From Phlegmacium glaucopus (Eukaryota; Basidiomycota; Agaricomycetes; Agaricales; Cortinariaceae): DNA of 64,000 nucleotides. The stretch covers positions 674,213 to 738,212 of the forward strand of contig MU130553.1 in the NCBI GenBank assembly GCA_015039465.1. The letters are read 5' to 3'. A model generated the notes under the pieces. The model had not been told where the DNA came from, searched no databases, and saw only the letters and a list, made by a program, of their open reading frames with translations. Numbering within the stretch: position 1 is the first letter of the stretch; each line of letters begins with the position of its first letter. Positions 42,975-56,041 of the stretch are shown one piece after another. The position numbers and the translations under genes are program-made.

Positions 42975-45361
42975 TTAACCAGCGATTGATGGAGGTGCCA
43001 CATTTTGGGTCGGGTTGAACGCCAGAGTGGGTTTTTGTCTACCTTTTCCTCTCTCAGTCCGAACATCCTGCCTCGTCAGATACTTGGCTGAGCCCATAGG
43101 TCTACTTGTCACCCCTTTCGCCAGGCCTAACAAATTTTGATTCTTCGACAAACCTTCCAAAGACCAATTCAACACCTTCTCCAACCGCAGCTTCAAATCC
43201 GCCACCATCAAAAACTCCGAATACACCACTGGACTCCTAAAGCTCATCCAAACATAAAACACAATAATTTTGTGAAACGATTCAAGACGCATCAAAGTGT
43301 CGATATGGGAATGAGGAGATTTCTTGACCATATCATCTTCAACTTTCAACATCGTTTCAAGGTGACCAGTCTTTTTGATACCTTCCATGAAATCGACGGA
43401 CATGGCGGAGGAGTGCATGTTTAAGAAACGTAGGATGATTTCTGTCGTGGCAACGTCTCGCCAAGGTATGGGTGCAAATAGTAGCATCATTCGGTCGGCG
43501 ATGTTCATACCGGTCCAGTAACGATCGACGTAATCGAAAACGTGATAGTCGCTGCGGCTTGCATAACGCATGAAGGTAGGTATTCGGCCAATATAGCTAT
43601 GAGCGTCTATAACCGTATGGAGCGATGCATTGGGAGGAAGGACGTTCATAGCTGTCGTAACCGTATCGGTTGTGGCTCCGATCCGGGTAAACTCGAGTGG
43701 TACATACGGAGCTGCGAGGCACTGACGAAGGTAGGAATGATCGTTGGCATGTAGAGTCGTACAAGTTCCGCCTGGCTCTCCTCCGTCATGTAGACCATAT
43801 CGTCCTGCACGTCCAGCAATTTGTTTAACGGTAGAGACGGAGAGATAAACGAAACCACCGGGCTTGAATTTGCTGACGGCTTCGAATATGACACGCCTGA
43901 TTTTACTATAAAATGTGTATTGTGAGAAAGGGTTTCACTGATGGGGGGAAAATAGTCGTACAGATTGAGTCCCATACCAATAGCATCGCTGCCGATGATC
44001 ACGTCGTAACCCGAATTCGGATCGTTGAACAAGGCAGCTTGCTCACTCCTAACCTCTGGTGGAAGCCTTCCGTACACGACAGCACACCTCAATCCAGTCT
44101 TCTCCTCTACCTGTCGTTTAATCCCGAATATACTGGAACGAGAGAATGTTACGATACAATCTCCCTTCCTGACCTTTGTCAAATCACCCCCAAGACTCTC
44201 GCTTTCGATGACGAGAGGGGTAAGTCGTTTATATCGCCGAACAATCAACTCGTCGCCAGTATCTTTCAACAGCTTCTCAACAAGAGGGACTGCTGTCTCC
44301 TCTCCACAAAGGTGAACTTCATGCGCAGCCAACCCCGCCACAGCAGTAAACCAAGCACCCCCTCTTTCTAAATCTCCGATCATCTGAATCTCGTCAACAA
44401 CCGCGACGTCATAAACCCGAGAATACAATAGCATTTCCACCGTACAACTCAATAGAGGTGCGTTGGGATCGAGTATCTTCTGTTCTTCGCCAGTGACCAA
44501 GTTGCAGAGCCGTGCGTATTTTGATTGTGTTCCTTTGGATTGATTCGAATCGTCGAGGTTGTCTTCGATGCCTAGAGGTGCGATTTGTCCTGTGTTAAGT
44601 CGTTCCCAGATTTCGTGAGCAAGAAGCCGAAGAGGTCCGGCATAGACTCCTGACTTGGCTGCTGCCAATGCGCGGAGAGCATGATGAGTTTTGCCACTAT
44701 TCGTCGGACCCACATGCATGATAATTTTTCTATGCATACTTCTAGCTTTCTCAAACTCGTCTGTGGGGAATTGCCTATTCATTGCGGAGGATAGTTGTTT
44801 GATGAGGGACATTGTTGAACTGGAAACCTTCGTATTGGCTTCGATGCGACACATATGTTCAGGATCATGTTTGGATGCCCAAGAGAAGAAAATGGTACTA
44901 TAGATGGTTTCTATAGACGATGGGTCATTTGTATGGCCGAAACGTTCCAGACCGTAGTAGGCATAATTCTCTGGGTCCGACAGGGAATCTGATTGAACGT
45001 CACGAATGAATTCATCGAGAAGGTGTTTTGAGTCATCGATAGGGAGACCAAAAGATGTGAGGCGGAGAAGGGTTTCCGGATGATCGACCCAAGTTGATAC
45101 ATTATTCTTAAAAAAAGGTATAATGCGATCTTGCTGAATAGTGAGCGTGGTGGGTACCGTTGGGTTGGTGTTCCATCCGTCTTTGGATGTGCGAGTATCA
45201 CTTTCTACAGGAGAATTAAGAGATGGGGGCAAAGGGAGCGTGCGTGGTTGAATTTTTGGTCGAGTATTCGTCTTTGTACTACGGCATCGAAGGCTCATCC
45301 ATTGATTCCGAACAGGTATTGAAGCTCGACATCGAAAGCCAGCTCTTAGAAGACATTGCAT
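42975..45361 (-). CDS. SUV3: Mitochondrial ATP-dependent RNA helicase SUV3
   Basis: Two exons (43962-45361 and 42975-43905) around a 56-bp intron; 776 aa. The N-terminus is Arg/Ser-rich without acidic residues (MQCLLRAGFRCRASIPVRNQ), fitting a mitochondrial targeting peptide. Motif I is VGPTNSGKTHHAL, motif Ia YAGPLRLLAHEI, motif II DEIQM (DExH variant typical of Suv3), then AVVYGRLPPEVRSEQ, GSDAIGMGLNL and, after the intron, QIAGRAGRYG. The C-terminal region includes the Suv3-specific domain. Suv3 unwinds RNA in the mitochondrial degradosome with a 3' exoribonuclease and helps turn over introns and antisense RNA. It is divergent to the mitochondrial ribosomal protein gene at 45500, with only 138 bp between start codons. 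Confidence 0.95.
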
Positions 45362-45499
45362 TGCCTAGGTAGAATTGAAATGACCTTAGCTTCAACAAAA
45401 CATTGTGAAATTTGTACAACTCACCCAAGAAGGTATAAATTTGAAATGTGACAGGAAAGGGGTGACACCTTCGTGACAATACCTTTTGCTCAACGACCA
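45362..45499. promoter_or_regulatory. 138-bp bidirectional promoter region
   Basis: Separates the ATGs of SUV3 (minus) and uS7m (plus). Both products act on mitochondrial RNA, so shared regulation is plausible. A short GGTATAAAT (45432-45440) is TATA-like, oriented toward uS7m. Confidence 0.6.
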
Positions 45500-46320
45500 A
45501 TGTTATCGGCGGTGAGGCAGGCTGCTGGACTCTCTAGGCGGCTGCCTCAGTATGCACGAACCCTCACAAGTGGCCACGTCGGAAACGACCTACTACTCCA
45601 AGACGAAGCCCGTACGTTTTTTCTAGACCAAGTCGGCGTACCTCCTGCCCCACCAGCACAGGCAGCATCTTCCAGTCTTGACAACATGCATCATCACTTA
45701 CCACCAGAAAAACATCCCATCCTCCAGCTCATCACCACATATATCATGAGCAAAAAAGTTCGCAAGAAACCGAAAGACGTAAACGAACCATACAATAAAC
45801 CTTTTGGCGGGAAATATGCTAGAGCTGCCAAATTGACCTCGCAAATGCTTCTTTTCATTCAGTCTTCTACACGTTCCCCACCGATGCCTATCGTTCAACA
45901 GGCTATTCTAGATGCATCGCCGGCTGTAAAATGTTTGCGACAAAAGCGTGGTGCGAAGGTACTAGTAAAACCAACCGCATTGAACGAGAGACAGAGAATT
46001 GGAAAAGGAATTGAATGGATCCTTGAGGCGTGTCGTTATAGACCAGGAATCACTTTCCCGGAACGACTGGCCCAGGAGATCATGGGTGTGTTGCAGGGTG
46101 ATAGTAAAGCGTTAGCAAAAAAGAAGGAACAGCATGAGTTCGCCACAGTCAACAGGTTTGTGGTTGCTTTCTCTGGTAACTTTACATATCTGCTCACGTA
46201 TCAATTGGGTCTTTTAGAGGTGTACTGCCCAAGCGGTAGTAGCTTAGATCTTGATGTTTCCGAAAAGGTTTCAAATATAGGTTGACGCGATGGAAGAGTT
46301 CATCCCAAATGTCGAGCTGA
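45500..46320 (+). CDS. RSM7: Mitochondrial small-subunit ribosomal protein uS7m
   Basis: Two exons (45500-46155 and 46281-46320), 231 aa. I chose the first ATG (MLSAVRQAAGLSRRL); the open frame before it starts with GTG. The N-terminus is Arg/Ala-rich as in mitochondrial presequences. The S7 core shows HPILQLITTYIM, GKYARAAKLTSQML, a block near PIVQQAILDASPAV, VLVKPTALNERQRIGKGIEWI and a C-terminal FPERLAQEIMGVLQG. uS7 binds the 3' major domain of the small rRNA and nucleates the head of the mitoribosomal subunit. If the intron were retained the frame would run to about 46285 with an unrelated tail; the spliced end (RLTRWKSSSQMSS) is more likely. Confidence 0.9.
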
Positions 46321-47150
46321 TAGTTTTGGCCCGTTCCACAAAGTCAGTCTGGCAGGTTTGAAGATAACGGTTCAAGATAGCTATTGCTTATTCATTGCTA
46401 TCGGTGCTGTCATTCCTTTTGTTTCTGCCAACTCACATCTTTGTCTCTTCGAACATTCAATAGCATTACTACTACTTCACATGTTGTTAATGTTATCACT
46501 CTTGCCTTTCGGCGGCCGTATATTCATTGTTGAACAAGTCATCCATTAGCTTTATGCGGAACTCTCGGTTTCGGAAATACCTATTGCGATTTCTTGGTGG
46601 TTGCTCAGTCAGGCGAAGCCACCATAGGAAGGCCACTCATTTTAATGAAATCATTCCTATAACCTACGAAAGAAGAGTGAAATACAAATACAATAAAACA
46701 AGCATAAGTCTGTAAGAGAAAAGTAGGCCTCCTGCTTGTTGTTCGGGTTGACTAGAAGGTAATAAATGATATGTCTGTTACGGCAGTGGCATTGTTCTTG
46801 ACTGTGACGTGACGAGCTGTGAACAATAATGACTTCCATTGTTGTTGCCATTCATCGTGAGGTTAGGTTAACACCAGCAACGAGGGCTCTTTTATATGAG
46901 AACAATGCAGTATCCAACTCTCCGATACCCTCGCCTCTCTCTTCCAACAACTATCAAATCCTACCTTCCTTGACTGCTTCTTTCTTACACCTTGACGGTG
47001 CACCCCGTTTCGACAACGTTTATAATTTTCTTCTAGGATTCTCTGTCTACTTGGCACCGTAGCCACTCGACGATCGTAACGACGAAGACGACGACCATTT
47101 CATTTCATTCCTTGAATATCGTATCCAACAACTGAGCTTTCAATAACACA
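46321..47150. other. Intergenic
   Basis: 3' flank of uS7m and promoter/leader of the next gene. Short hydrophobic ORFs here (such as 46358-46549) lack support. Confidence 0.5.
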
Positions 47151-48178
47151 ATGCTTCCCCCTCGTGCTTGTATGTTTCTCTCTCTTCCCTGCACATTCAT
47201 TTATAACGCTCCATCATTAGACACCTTTATCACTCTCAATGCTATTCGCATTCTCGGTATCATTGCTCTTCTCCTGGTCTTTACCAGCAATATTGTCACC
47301 CTTGCCAATGATATAAAAGCCGTCAACCGCTTTACGGCAGCTGGAAGGGCTGCTTCATCAACCGATAGTACAGGCGGTACTGCAAATGCCACTACCCAGA
47401 TATTTGATGATGATTATATTTCGTTCGTGACCTTTCGGCATTCCTCTGACTAAAACAAAGCAAGCTCATCAATTAAATTATTCAGGGGAAGCACTGTACC
47501 GAACCAGCCCGCAGGCGCGTTTTGGGCAGTTCTCAATCGGCTTTTTATTATTTTCCAAGCCGTCGTGCTCATCCTCTCCGAGCTCGGTTTCCCGGGCTCC
47601 TTTTTCAATCGCTATTTCCCCGTACTAGGGAAAGACTTTGGCCTGGGTGCTTTAGGTGTTATTCAAATGCTGTTAGTCCTTTATTTATATCCTCGTTTCT
47701 CCTTCTCAGTATTCATTCCGTCTCCAGAATTGGAGCCGCCGTCCTCTCACACCATGTAGACACCTTCACCCTGGTCTCCGCCTTCTTCCTCTTTTCTCTC
47801 GGATGCGTTAACGTCCTCCTAGGACTTATATTCCGCGAATCAGCCAAATCCAAACGCTCCGTCACTTCCTGGCGCGAACACGCCAAAAGCGCTATACCAA
47901 CCCACGTTGCTGGGATAGACGTACGTCCTATCACCGCTTCGAGCTCTCCTTCCCTCGTCTCGAAACTATACACTGGAGGAAGTACACCAACTTACAGTCC
48001 CACGGTTGGGCGTATGGGAAGCATAAGTAAGGAGGAAACTACTGCCAGTGCGGACGATAAATTTGCCGGGTTTGGGTTTGGGAGGCAGGGTGAGAAAGCT
48101 GCGGGGTTGAAGGGATATTTGATTTCGAAACCTGTGGAGTCGCTTCCCAGATATATGCCGAAACCATCTTCAATGTAG
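47151..48178 (+). CDS. Four-TM membrane protein of a conserved basidiomycete family (DUF7598-like)
   Basis: Four exons (47151-47169, 47221-47422, 47486-47671, 47728-48178), phase-consistent, 285 aa. The tiny first exon encodes only MLPPRA plus one base. TM1 is ILGIIALLLVFTSNIV; a loop with GSTVPNQPAG; TM2 AVLNRLFIIFQAVVLILSEL; TM3 near FGLGALGVIQMLIGAAVL; TM4 TLVSAFFLFSLGCVNVLLGLIF. The C-terminal ~110 residues are hydrophilic, rich in Ser/Thr and basic residues, and likely cytosolic. The family resemblance is from memory of fungal proteins with the GSTVPNQPAGAFW block; the function is not known. If the first intron were read through, the protein would gain an unlikely N-terminal stretch. Confidence 0.75.
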
Positions 48179-48637
48179 GGTGGGGGATACATTGTTGGAA
48201 TGTTGAAGGTAATCGTATATGTACAACAGGATAAGGGATTCTCGGTGAAACGCGTGCTGTTGAACGGACTGATTGTCTTTCTTTTATTTTGCCCCGTCGA
48301 CTGAGCTCACAGTGTACAAGCATGACATGAATCTGAATCTTTTTTCCAAATGTTGGCTGAGTGGGGGTTCTTAAATTTAATGTCGGGTACTACCCAAATA
48401 TTTTAGACAAATGTACTATAACTCTGAATTTATAAATCATATTGTAAACCTGTTTGCAGTTTGTTGGGACAGTTGCAGGATTATTCCGGTCTCATCCTTA
48501 GCTAAATGAGGACCTTAAGTTCAAGTTGGCCTCTCAAGAGCAATTAGCTTACATAACTGAAGAGGCACGTGCTACAGGAACGCGACGCGTTGAATCTAAA
48601 TTGAACTTCATCGTTTCAAATTTCAACCCTGACATCT
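48179..48637. other. Intergenic
   Basis: 3' flank of the membrane protein gene and promoter of the condensin gene; nothing else recognised. Confidence 0.5.
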
Positions 48638-51600
48638 ATGAGAGACTTTGAGCTTCAGGATGAGCTACAGGCTCTCCAGCTCGGTACTAATGAAATTGAA
48701 CACGACCATGACTTTAGCTCGGAAGATCCAGAGCATTTATTGGAGGGTCAGTAGGGAACAATTCGTATAACAAACTTTGTCACTTATTTTTTGATGCAGC
48801 TGCGGTAGAAGCTGTGGCAGAATCGAGTGACGCTATTCAAGATCCCGAGGTTTTTGACGCATACCAAAGTCTTCTGAAACACTCCGATATGCTTCCAGGA
48901 TCCATCATGAGCAAACTACTCGACTCCATATCCTCCGGTCTTCTAGCCGAATTAGAGGCCACTATGCGCGACATCGAAACGGGCGATCAGAAAACGTACA
49001 TGGCCCACAAAACGCCCCTCGAAATGTACGCGTTTTTGCTTCACTGGTTCGTCACTGCCGCGGAAAAGGTCAAAGCTTCTGACGACGGAGATGCACCACC
49101 TGCCCCTGCACCAAAAGCCCGAAAGGGAAAAGGAGGTAAAGCTGCAGCTGGACGAGGAACAGGCCGTTCGACTGCTAAGAAGAACGAAACTTGGACATGG
49201 CAGGAACAGATCCCCCCAACGCTCGCTTTGATCAGCAAGGTTCTCCGTCTTCAGAGTCAGCGTATCTGGACGACAACGGCTGAGAAGGATACCTTCATGA
49301 AGTATGTATTTTTCATTTTCCAACTATTCTGAGTCCTGAATCAATACAAAGCTGTATCACACGCCCAGCATACCATGTCACTGAAAGCGAACAGTACATG
49401 AAAGCGGAAGAGGTCAGAATGGCCGTGTACAAAGTCATATGTCTCGCCGTAAAGCATCACGGGCAGTCTATGGCCGTTCAAATCAACATGATGCAATCCC
49501 TTCAATTCTTCGAGCATCTCTCGGAACCTATGGCTGAATGCCTACGATATCTCGTTCAGGAATTCGATTACCCCCAACTCGGCGACGAAATCATCCGTGA
49601 AATCTCTGGAAAAACTTTCAATGCTCAAGACAACAAAGGTCCGAAGGCCTTTGCCCGTTTCCTAATGAAATATGCCGAATACTGTCCTCGATCTGTTCTC
49701 AAACAACTGAGCCTTTTGCTAGCACAACTGGACTCTGAGGTGGGGAAGTTTTTTATTTGCTCATTCAATCGTCTGATCCTTCTTTCTTTTCTAACAGTCA
49801 TATCCCATGCGCCAAGCTATTATTGAAGTCATTGGTTCTCTAATCTCCGAATTAGCAAATGCCGATGGACAAGAAGCTGACGCTAAGCAAACACAAAAAC
49901 AAATCAACCAGCTATTCAACCTCCTCCTAGAACGTGCTCTAGATCTCTCGTCATACGTCCGAGCCAAAGTTTTCGCAGTACTCGCCAAGCTTACCGGTAT
50001 AAAAACCATCAAATTCCCGAAACAACGCTTGCATATCACAACTGCGGCAGTGAGCGCTCTAGACGACAAGGTCGCATCTGTGAGGAAGGGAGCAGCTGCG
50101 CTTCTCGTGCGCCTTTTGGAAACCCACCCATATGGTATGATGCATGGTGGAATGTTACAGTTGGAAACTTGGGAGATGGATTATCAGGAAGCGGTGGCAG
50201 AGTTGAATAAGATTGAAAGTCAGATAGGAAACGTGGTGAATACGGGAGGAGAGGAGCAGGATGAAGAAGACGAAGAAGATGGCCATGAAGGTGAAGATGA
50301 AGATGAAGAAAGCGGCAAGAAGAAAAAGAAGAACAAGAAAGCCAAGGAGTATGATGAAATTATACTTCAAGATTAGCTCATACTGATATATGTGCCCAGA
50401 TCTGACGATACAATGGACGTCGATGATGACGGCGAAGAGGAGGAGGAGGATAACGGCGGGGATACTGAAGAAGACGAACCATCACAAATGTCGGTAGACG
50501 AAGACGACCAGGATTCTACTCCCAAGAAGTCAAAACCTAAGAAAGCCTCTAAACTCAAACCACGTAAATCCGAACTCGATATCAACGCTCTTTCTCAAGA
50601 ACAAGCGGTCCTCGCGAAGTACAGTGACCAAGAGCTCACGGCTCTCCGACTCCGAAAGAAATACTACTCTGATGCCTTGACTTTCATCCGTCAGATTGAA
50701 GGAGCTATGGAACCGATGTGTAAGCTCCTGGGATCGACGAATAAACCTGAAGTTTTGGAAGTTATGGATTTCTTCCGTGTTGCTCATGAATATCAATTCG
50801 AGAGTGCTAAGGTTGGTCTTTGCTCTCGCCTTGTCTCGTCATGGGTAAGCTAATTCGTGTTATAGGAAGGAATTAAAAGGATGTTGCATTTAATCTGGAC
50901 GAAGGATAACAACAGTTCATCTTCTGAGGATGGCAAAGAGTTGAAGGGCATTCGACAGCGACTTTTGGAGTGCTATCGACTTTTATACTTTGATCCCATC
51001 GCAGACCTGGAACCCAAGGACCAAGTCAACCGTATCGCCAAAAACCTCGTCGAGTACGTCTGTCCTTCGTCATCCTCGCATGTATCAGTACTTAATGCTG
51101 GATCTCCAGACGTACCTACGATGCCACATTAGCGGAACTGACGAGCTTAGAGGAGATGATGCGAATCATGATGGAAGAAAATCATATTCATCATGACGTT
51201 ATTGCAAAACTCTGGCAGGTTTACAGTATGTTTTTTTATCCCCAATCTAGTTCCTCGCTTCGTCCTATTTCTGACTCGCTTGTAGGCAAAGAAAAACACC
51301 TCCCGAAACCTCAGCGTCGTGGCGCTATCATCATTCTCGGAATGTTGGCACTAGCGAAACGTAGTGTTTTGACCGATAAAGTCGACGTTATGCTCAAAGT
51401 GGGTCTTGGACCCCTAGGGAAGGTAAAGACCAAGTCTCAAAGATTTGTTGCATTTTCCCCTTCATTCATTGAGACAACAGGCGGATCCCACGTTGGCGCG
51501 GTATACCTGCGTGGCGTTGCAACGATTGAACGGTAGTGCGAAGAAGATTAAAGGTGGGCTGAGGAACCTCGACCTACTCATACTTACTCTCATACAGTCT

Positions 51601-53627
51601 CTCTCTTTTTTAGGCTCTTTGCTGGATAAAACATTGAGGATTGATATGGACAACCAGATCTTCCGTAAACTGCAGACCGCCGTGCAAAATCCATGCCGAA
51701 CAAAAGAATGGTTCGGTCTAGCGGAGCAAGCTATCAATACCGTTTATGCCCTTGGAGAACATCCTGATATATTTTGCAATGAGCTCATCAAGAGCCTCAC
51801 AATTCGAGCTTTTAGTCGTCCTCCTAAAGCTGCTGGCGAATCTGTGGCGACGGATCCTGATGCGATGAACGATGACAACCTCGGTGATACTACGATAGAT
51901 AATGGTGATGTTAGTATGCTAGATGCGACTCAAGCAACACAAGCATCGCAATCACAATCAACACAGGAGAACAAGGAGAAGGACGTTGGCGAGGCCTTTG
52001 AGCTAAGTCAGCTTCTCTTTGTGGTGGGACACGTCGCTATCAAACAAATCGTCTTTTTGGAATTGATTGAGCGAGAATGGAAACGACAGAAAGACGAGAA
52101 ACAAACAGGTTTGGTTTTGCTGTTCTCCACTATCCTCCGCCTTTGAGTTCTTACTTTTATTATATAGCTGAGAAACAGGCTAGTGGCAATCAACGAGGAG
52201 CCAAAGATGTCGAAGAACTGGATCAAGTTGCTGGAAACGCCGAGGACGAGATCGGGGAACGTATAGCTGGGGTAAGAGAGAGTGAGCTACTATATGGCCC
52301 TGAGTCCCTGTTGGCGTTGTACGGTCCTATGATTGTGCATATCTGTGGTAGCCCTCACAAATTCAAGGTATTTCAATTCTCGACTCGAATAACGTTGCGA
52401 TGTTTAAATCGACTGTTGTCCTTTGCCAGAATCGAACCCTCCGTGCGACCGCTGCTCTGTCCTTTAGCAAATTCCTTTGTGTCAGCTCACAGTTCTGCGA
52501 CCAAAATCATCGATTATTGTTTAAAATCCTGGAGACCTCGAAGGATGCCAATATTCGCAGCAACATCGTGATTGCTCTCGGAGATGTTGCTGTATCTTTC
52601 AGCAATATCATTGATGAGAATAGCAACGAGCTTTATAAAGGTCTTTCTGACAAGGACTTTGTGGTCAAGAAGAACACGCTTATGGTCCTTACTCATCTGA
52701 TTTTGAACGGTATGATCAAGGTTAAAGGACAGTTGGGCGAAATGGCCAAGTGTTTAGAGGATTCTGAGCCTCGAATTTCTGATCTGGCGAAGTTGTTCTT
52801 TACTGAGCTGTCGACAAAAGAAAATGCGATTTATAACAATCTACCTGATGGTATGTCCTTTTTGATTACCTCATTGATCGGAAATATTTTATTGTTGCAG
52901 TCATTAGCCATCTTTCGACCGGCGACCATGCTGTTGAAGAAGAAATATTCCAAAGCACTCTTCGTTACATTTTCACCTTTATCGAAAAGGTTTGTTTTGA
53001 TATTTGTTTGCTGTCCCGATGATTGGTGACAATTTCCTTATAGGAGAAACAAGCGGAGAGCATCGTTGAGAAATTGTGTCAACGATTCCGGTTAACGGAA
53101 GATCCACGACAATGGAGAGATATTGCATACTGCCTCTCCCTTCTGCCTTTCAAGTCGGAGCGCTCGGTCAAGAAACTCATTGAAGGATTACAATTTTATC
53201 GTGACAAACTACATGAACCTGCCGTTTTTGAGCGATTTACTGAAATTCTGGCCAAGGTCGGTTTCCTCTTATATATATATTTTTTGGAATGAAATGCTTA
53301 TTATTATTATTTGCAAGGCTCGAGCTAATAAATCCAAGGATAAACCAGACTCGGAACTCAACGAATTCGAACAGGTAAAGACTCTCTGTGTCTAACAAAA
53401 AATATGAAGGGCTGATTTTATCAGATCCTTGAAGAACATAAATTGCAAGGCCAAGAAGATCAAGCTCTGGAGAAACGTGTTGAAGGCAAGAAAGCTGCTG
53501 CAAAGAAGCGAGCTGCAAGGAAAAGTATGTACCTCTTCCTGTGTCTTGAGATGATATATTTAATAGAATTACAGCAACGCGGAGTAAAAAAGTGGCACCT
53601 CGGGAAGATGATATGTATGATGATTGA
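48638..53627 (+). CDS. CND1: Condensin complex subunit 1 (Cnd1/Ycs4 type)
   Basis: Seventeen exons, all phase-consistent: 48638-48746, 48800-49301, 49352-49739, 49798-50348, 50400-50811, 50866-51053, 51110-51225, 51286-51422, 51481-51553, 51614-52108, 52168-52367, 52430-52850, 52901-52989, 53044-53256, 53318-53374, 53425-53524, 53575-53627. The product is 1,367 aa. HEAT-repeat architecture throughout. The N-terminal conserved region contains EVFDAYQSLLKHSDMLPGS; a long acidic/lysine-rich insert (EEDEEDGHEGEDED, KKKKKNKKAK) lies mid-protein. The signature Cnd1 block comprises NIVIALGDVAVSFSNIIDEN, SNELYKGLSDKDFVVKKNTL and MVLTHLILNGMIKVKGQLGE. The C-terminus is basic then acidic. This non-SMC subunit binds the SMC2/SMC4-kleisin ring and compacts mitotic chromosomes in the nucleus. 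The length is similar to fungal and animal relatives. Confidence 0.94.
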
Positions 53628-53877
53628 ATGTTGTAGTATAGTTGAGCCTGTCATAACCCATACCCCGGTCCTTTGGAGAGGGGTATGCTAACAATAGACT
53701 CAAAAAAGGGTAAGAAATCAGAAAAAATCAGGAAAAAATCAGGACTAATTTAGAGAGGTGAGTTGCTCACTGGCTGTGCTTCCGGTCGGATAAAACTATA
53801 AGCACGTGTGAAGGCAGTTAGCACAGCCACTGATGTTGTATTTTTTGGCAAGTGACCATTAAGCTCGAGGCAGTTCT

Positions 53878-56041
53878 ATGTACATGGCGACTGTGATCAC
53901 TGTCATGCGTAGATCGCCATCGCCAATACCGACCAAGAACGATTCCTACAGACAGAGTCTCCTTTCTACCGTCTCCCCATCAGCCACCTCGTTCAAGACT
54001 GCCCCCCTTTCACCTACTCGTTCATCTTCGTCTTCTGTTCGCACAGTAGTTAGAGATCCTGATACGTTACCAACATCTCAAGACGTTCAAAATCCGATAT
54101 ATACACTGGCGACATCTCAAGAAGTCCATATCATAAAAGTCACTGCTAGTGATACGGTGCAACCCCCGCCACACTCAACGTCGCCTACTGTGGAGCCGTC
54201 GACACATGCACCTTCTACAACAGTGGGAAATAAATATCTATCACTCGATTATTCACTCCAGCCAACAAGACGGAATACTACCGGTTCTACTGCAATCACA
54301 ACATCGAAAAAGCCTCTACCCAATCCACCTAATAAAGGCATTTCACAACCAAATGCCATCCACGACGACACGGTTTTGGGTGAGGGCAGTATCGAACTTG
54401 CCAACGACATTGAGTTGCATGCGGAACGTATCCGTCAAGAACGTATGTCAAAGAGGGCTAAACAGCAGCAAGAAGCTGAGGCTGCTCTCACCCGAAGTAC
54501 TGCACCTGCTACTGCTGTGTCGGAGATGCCACTTGTTGGGAATCTCATTGGTGAAGATCATGTGAACTACGTGTTGATGTACAACATGTTGACGGGTATC
54601 CGGATTGGCGTATGTCTCTTTTTACCCTGACTATGATCCACCTGTAGCCTAATCTTTTTTTATTTGAACAGGTATCAAGATGTCAGGCTAAAATTAAGAG
54701 ACCCCTTACAGACGAAGATTTCACAGCTCGTCATAAATTCTCTTTTGACATGTTCGTCCAATTTCTCTTTTCCACCACCTTCCTCTTCCTAATCTATTTT
54801 ACAGTATCGGCAACGAGCTGACACCATCTGCTAAATATGACTTCAAATTCAAAGACTACGCTCCTTGGGTATTTCGCACTCTACGAGAAGACTCATTTCA
54901 ACTTGACCCTGCCGATTACCTCCTATCCCTCACCTCCAAATACATTCTCTCTGAACTGGGGTCCCCGGGAAAATCAGGCTCCTTCTTTTATTTCTCCAGA
55001 GACTACCGGTTTATTATCAAGACCATACGACATTCCGAACATAAATTTCTACTAAGCATCCTCAAGGAATATCACGCACACGTTCAAGCGAACCCACACA
55101 CTTTACTCAGCCGATTTTATGGATTGCATCGTGTCAAGTTGCCAAGGGGCCGTAAAATCCATTTCGTGATCATGAACAACTTGTTTCCACCACATAAAGA
55201 TGTCCATGAGACGTTTGATCTCAAAGGGAGCACGGTGGGACGAGCGTATCCGGAAGACAAGGCAGCAAAGAACCCGAGAGCAGTTCTGAAGGACCTAAAT
55301 TGGATCAATAGACATAAAATGTTAGAATTGGGGCCGGAGAAGAGGGCATTGTTGACGGAACAATTGAGGAGAGATACGGAGTTTTTGAAGAAGGTGCATG
55401 TGATGGACTACAGTTTGTTAGTGGGTATACACAACATCCAGCGAGGGAATAGAGAAAATCTGAGGAAGAATACGTTGAAAGTTTTTTCGGTTTGTTACTT
55501 TAATCTATGTGTCCTTCCTATGTTTGACTATTACCCTCCATCAGCCCAATATTCCAGAAACTCGACGTTCCAAGTCTACATCCACCGTTGGTACCTTTTC
55601 GCCTGAAGCTATAGCTATGCGTCGCGCCATGCGTTCTTCGGATCCGAAACGTCTTGGTAAACGTACCATCCGATTACCGGAGGAAGACACCGGGGACCGA
55701 CAACAGTTCGTGTTCTATCAGGATGAAGGAGGGCTAAGGGCCACGGATGAAGCAAACCAACCGATGGAAGATACCATTTATTATTTGGGGGTTATCGATT
55801 TATTGACTCCGTACGGGATAAGTAAGAGGATCGAGAACATCTGGAAAGGGTTGAAGGCCGATAGGGTTAGTCAAATTGTCTTTTTTTCCTTTTCGTTCTT
55901 TGTGATTGTGTTACTGATATATCTCATCAGCATAAAATCAGCCCTGTTCCGCCTAATGAATATGGAGACCGCTTTTTCTCGTTCATGAAGGCTATCATGC
56001 GAGGAGGTGAAGGAGGTGAGAAGTTCAAAGCGGAGTCATGA
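53878..56041 (+). CDS. MSS4: Phosphatidylinositol-4-phosphate 5-kinase (Mss4 type)
   Basis: Five exons (53878-54609, 54672-54751, 54805-55489, 55545-55865, 55931-56041), 642 aa. The first ~240 residues are Ser/Pro/Thr-rich and probably disordered. The PIPK catalytic domain begins near [11 protein letters not shown] and shows [18 protein letters not shown] (ATP-binding Lys), [44 protein letters not shown] and the specificity loop region near [19 protein letters not shown]. The enzyme makes PI(4,5)P2 at the plasma membrane, controlling actin and endocytosis. The start lies only 250 bp after the condensin stop, so the promoter is compact. Alternative in-frame ATGs at 53884 and 53905 would remove few residues. 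Confidence 0.94.

Noticed and set aside
46358..46549. Hydrophobic 63-codon ORF
   Set aside because: Lies in the 3' flank of uS7m and has no homologue or splice context I recognise.
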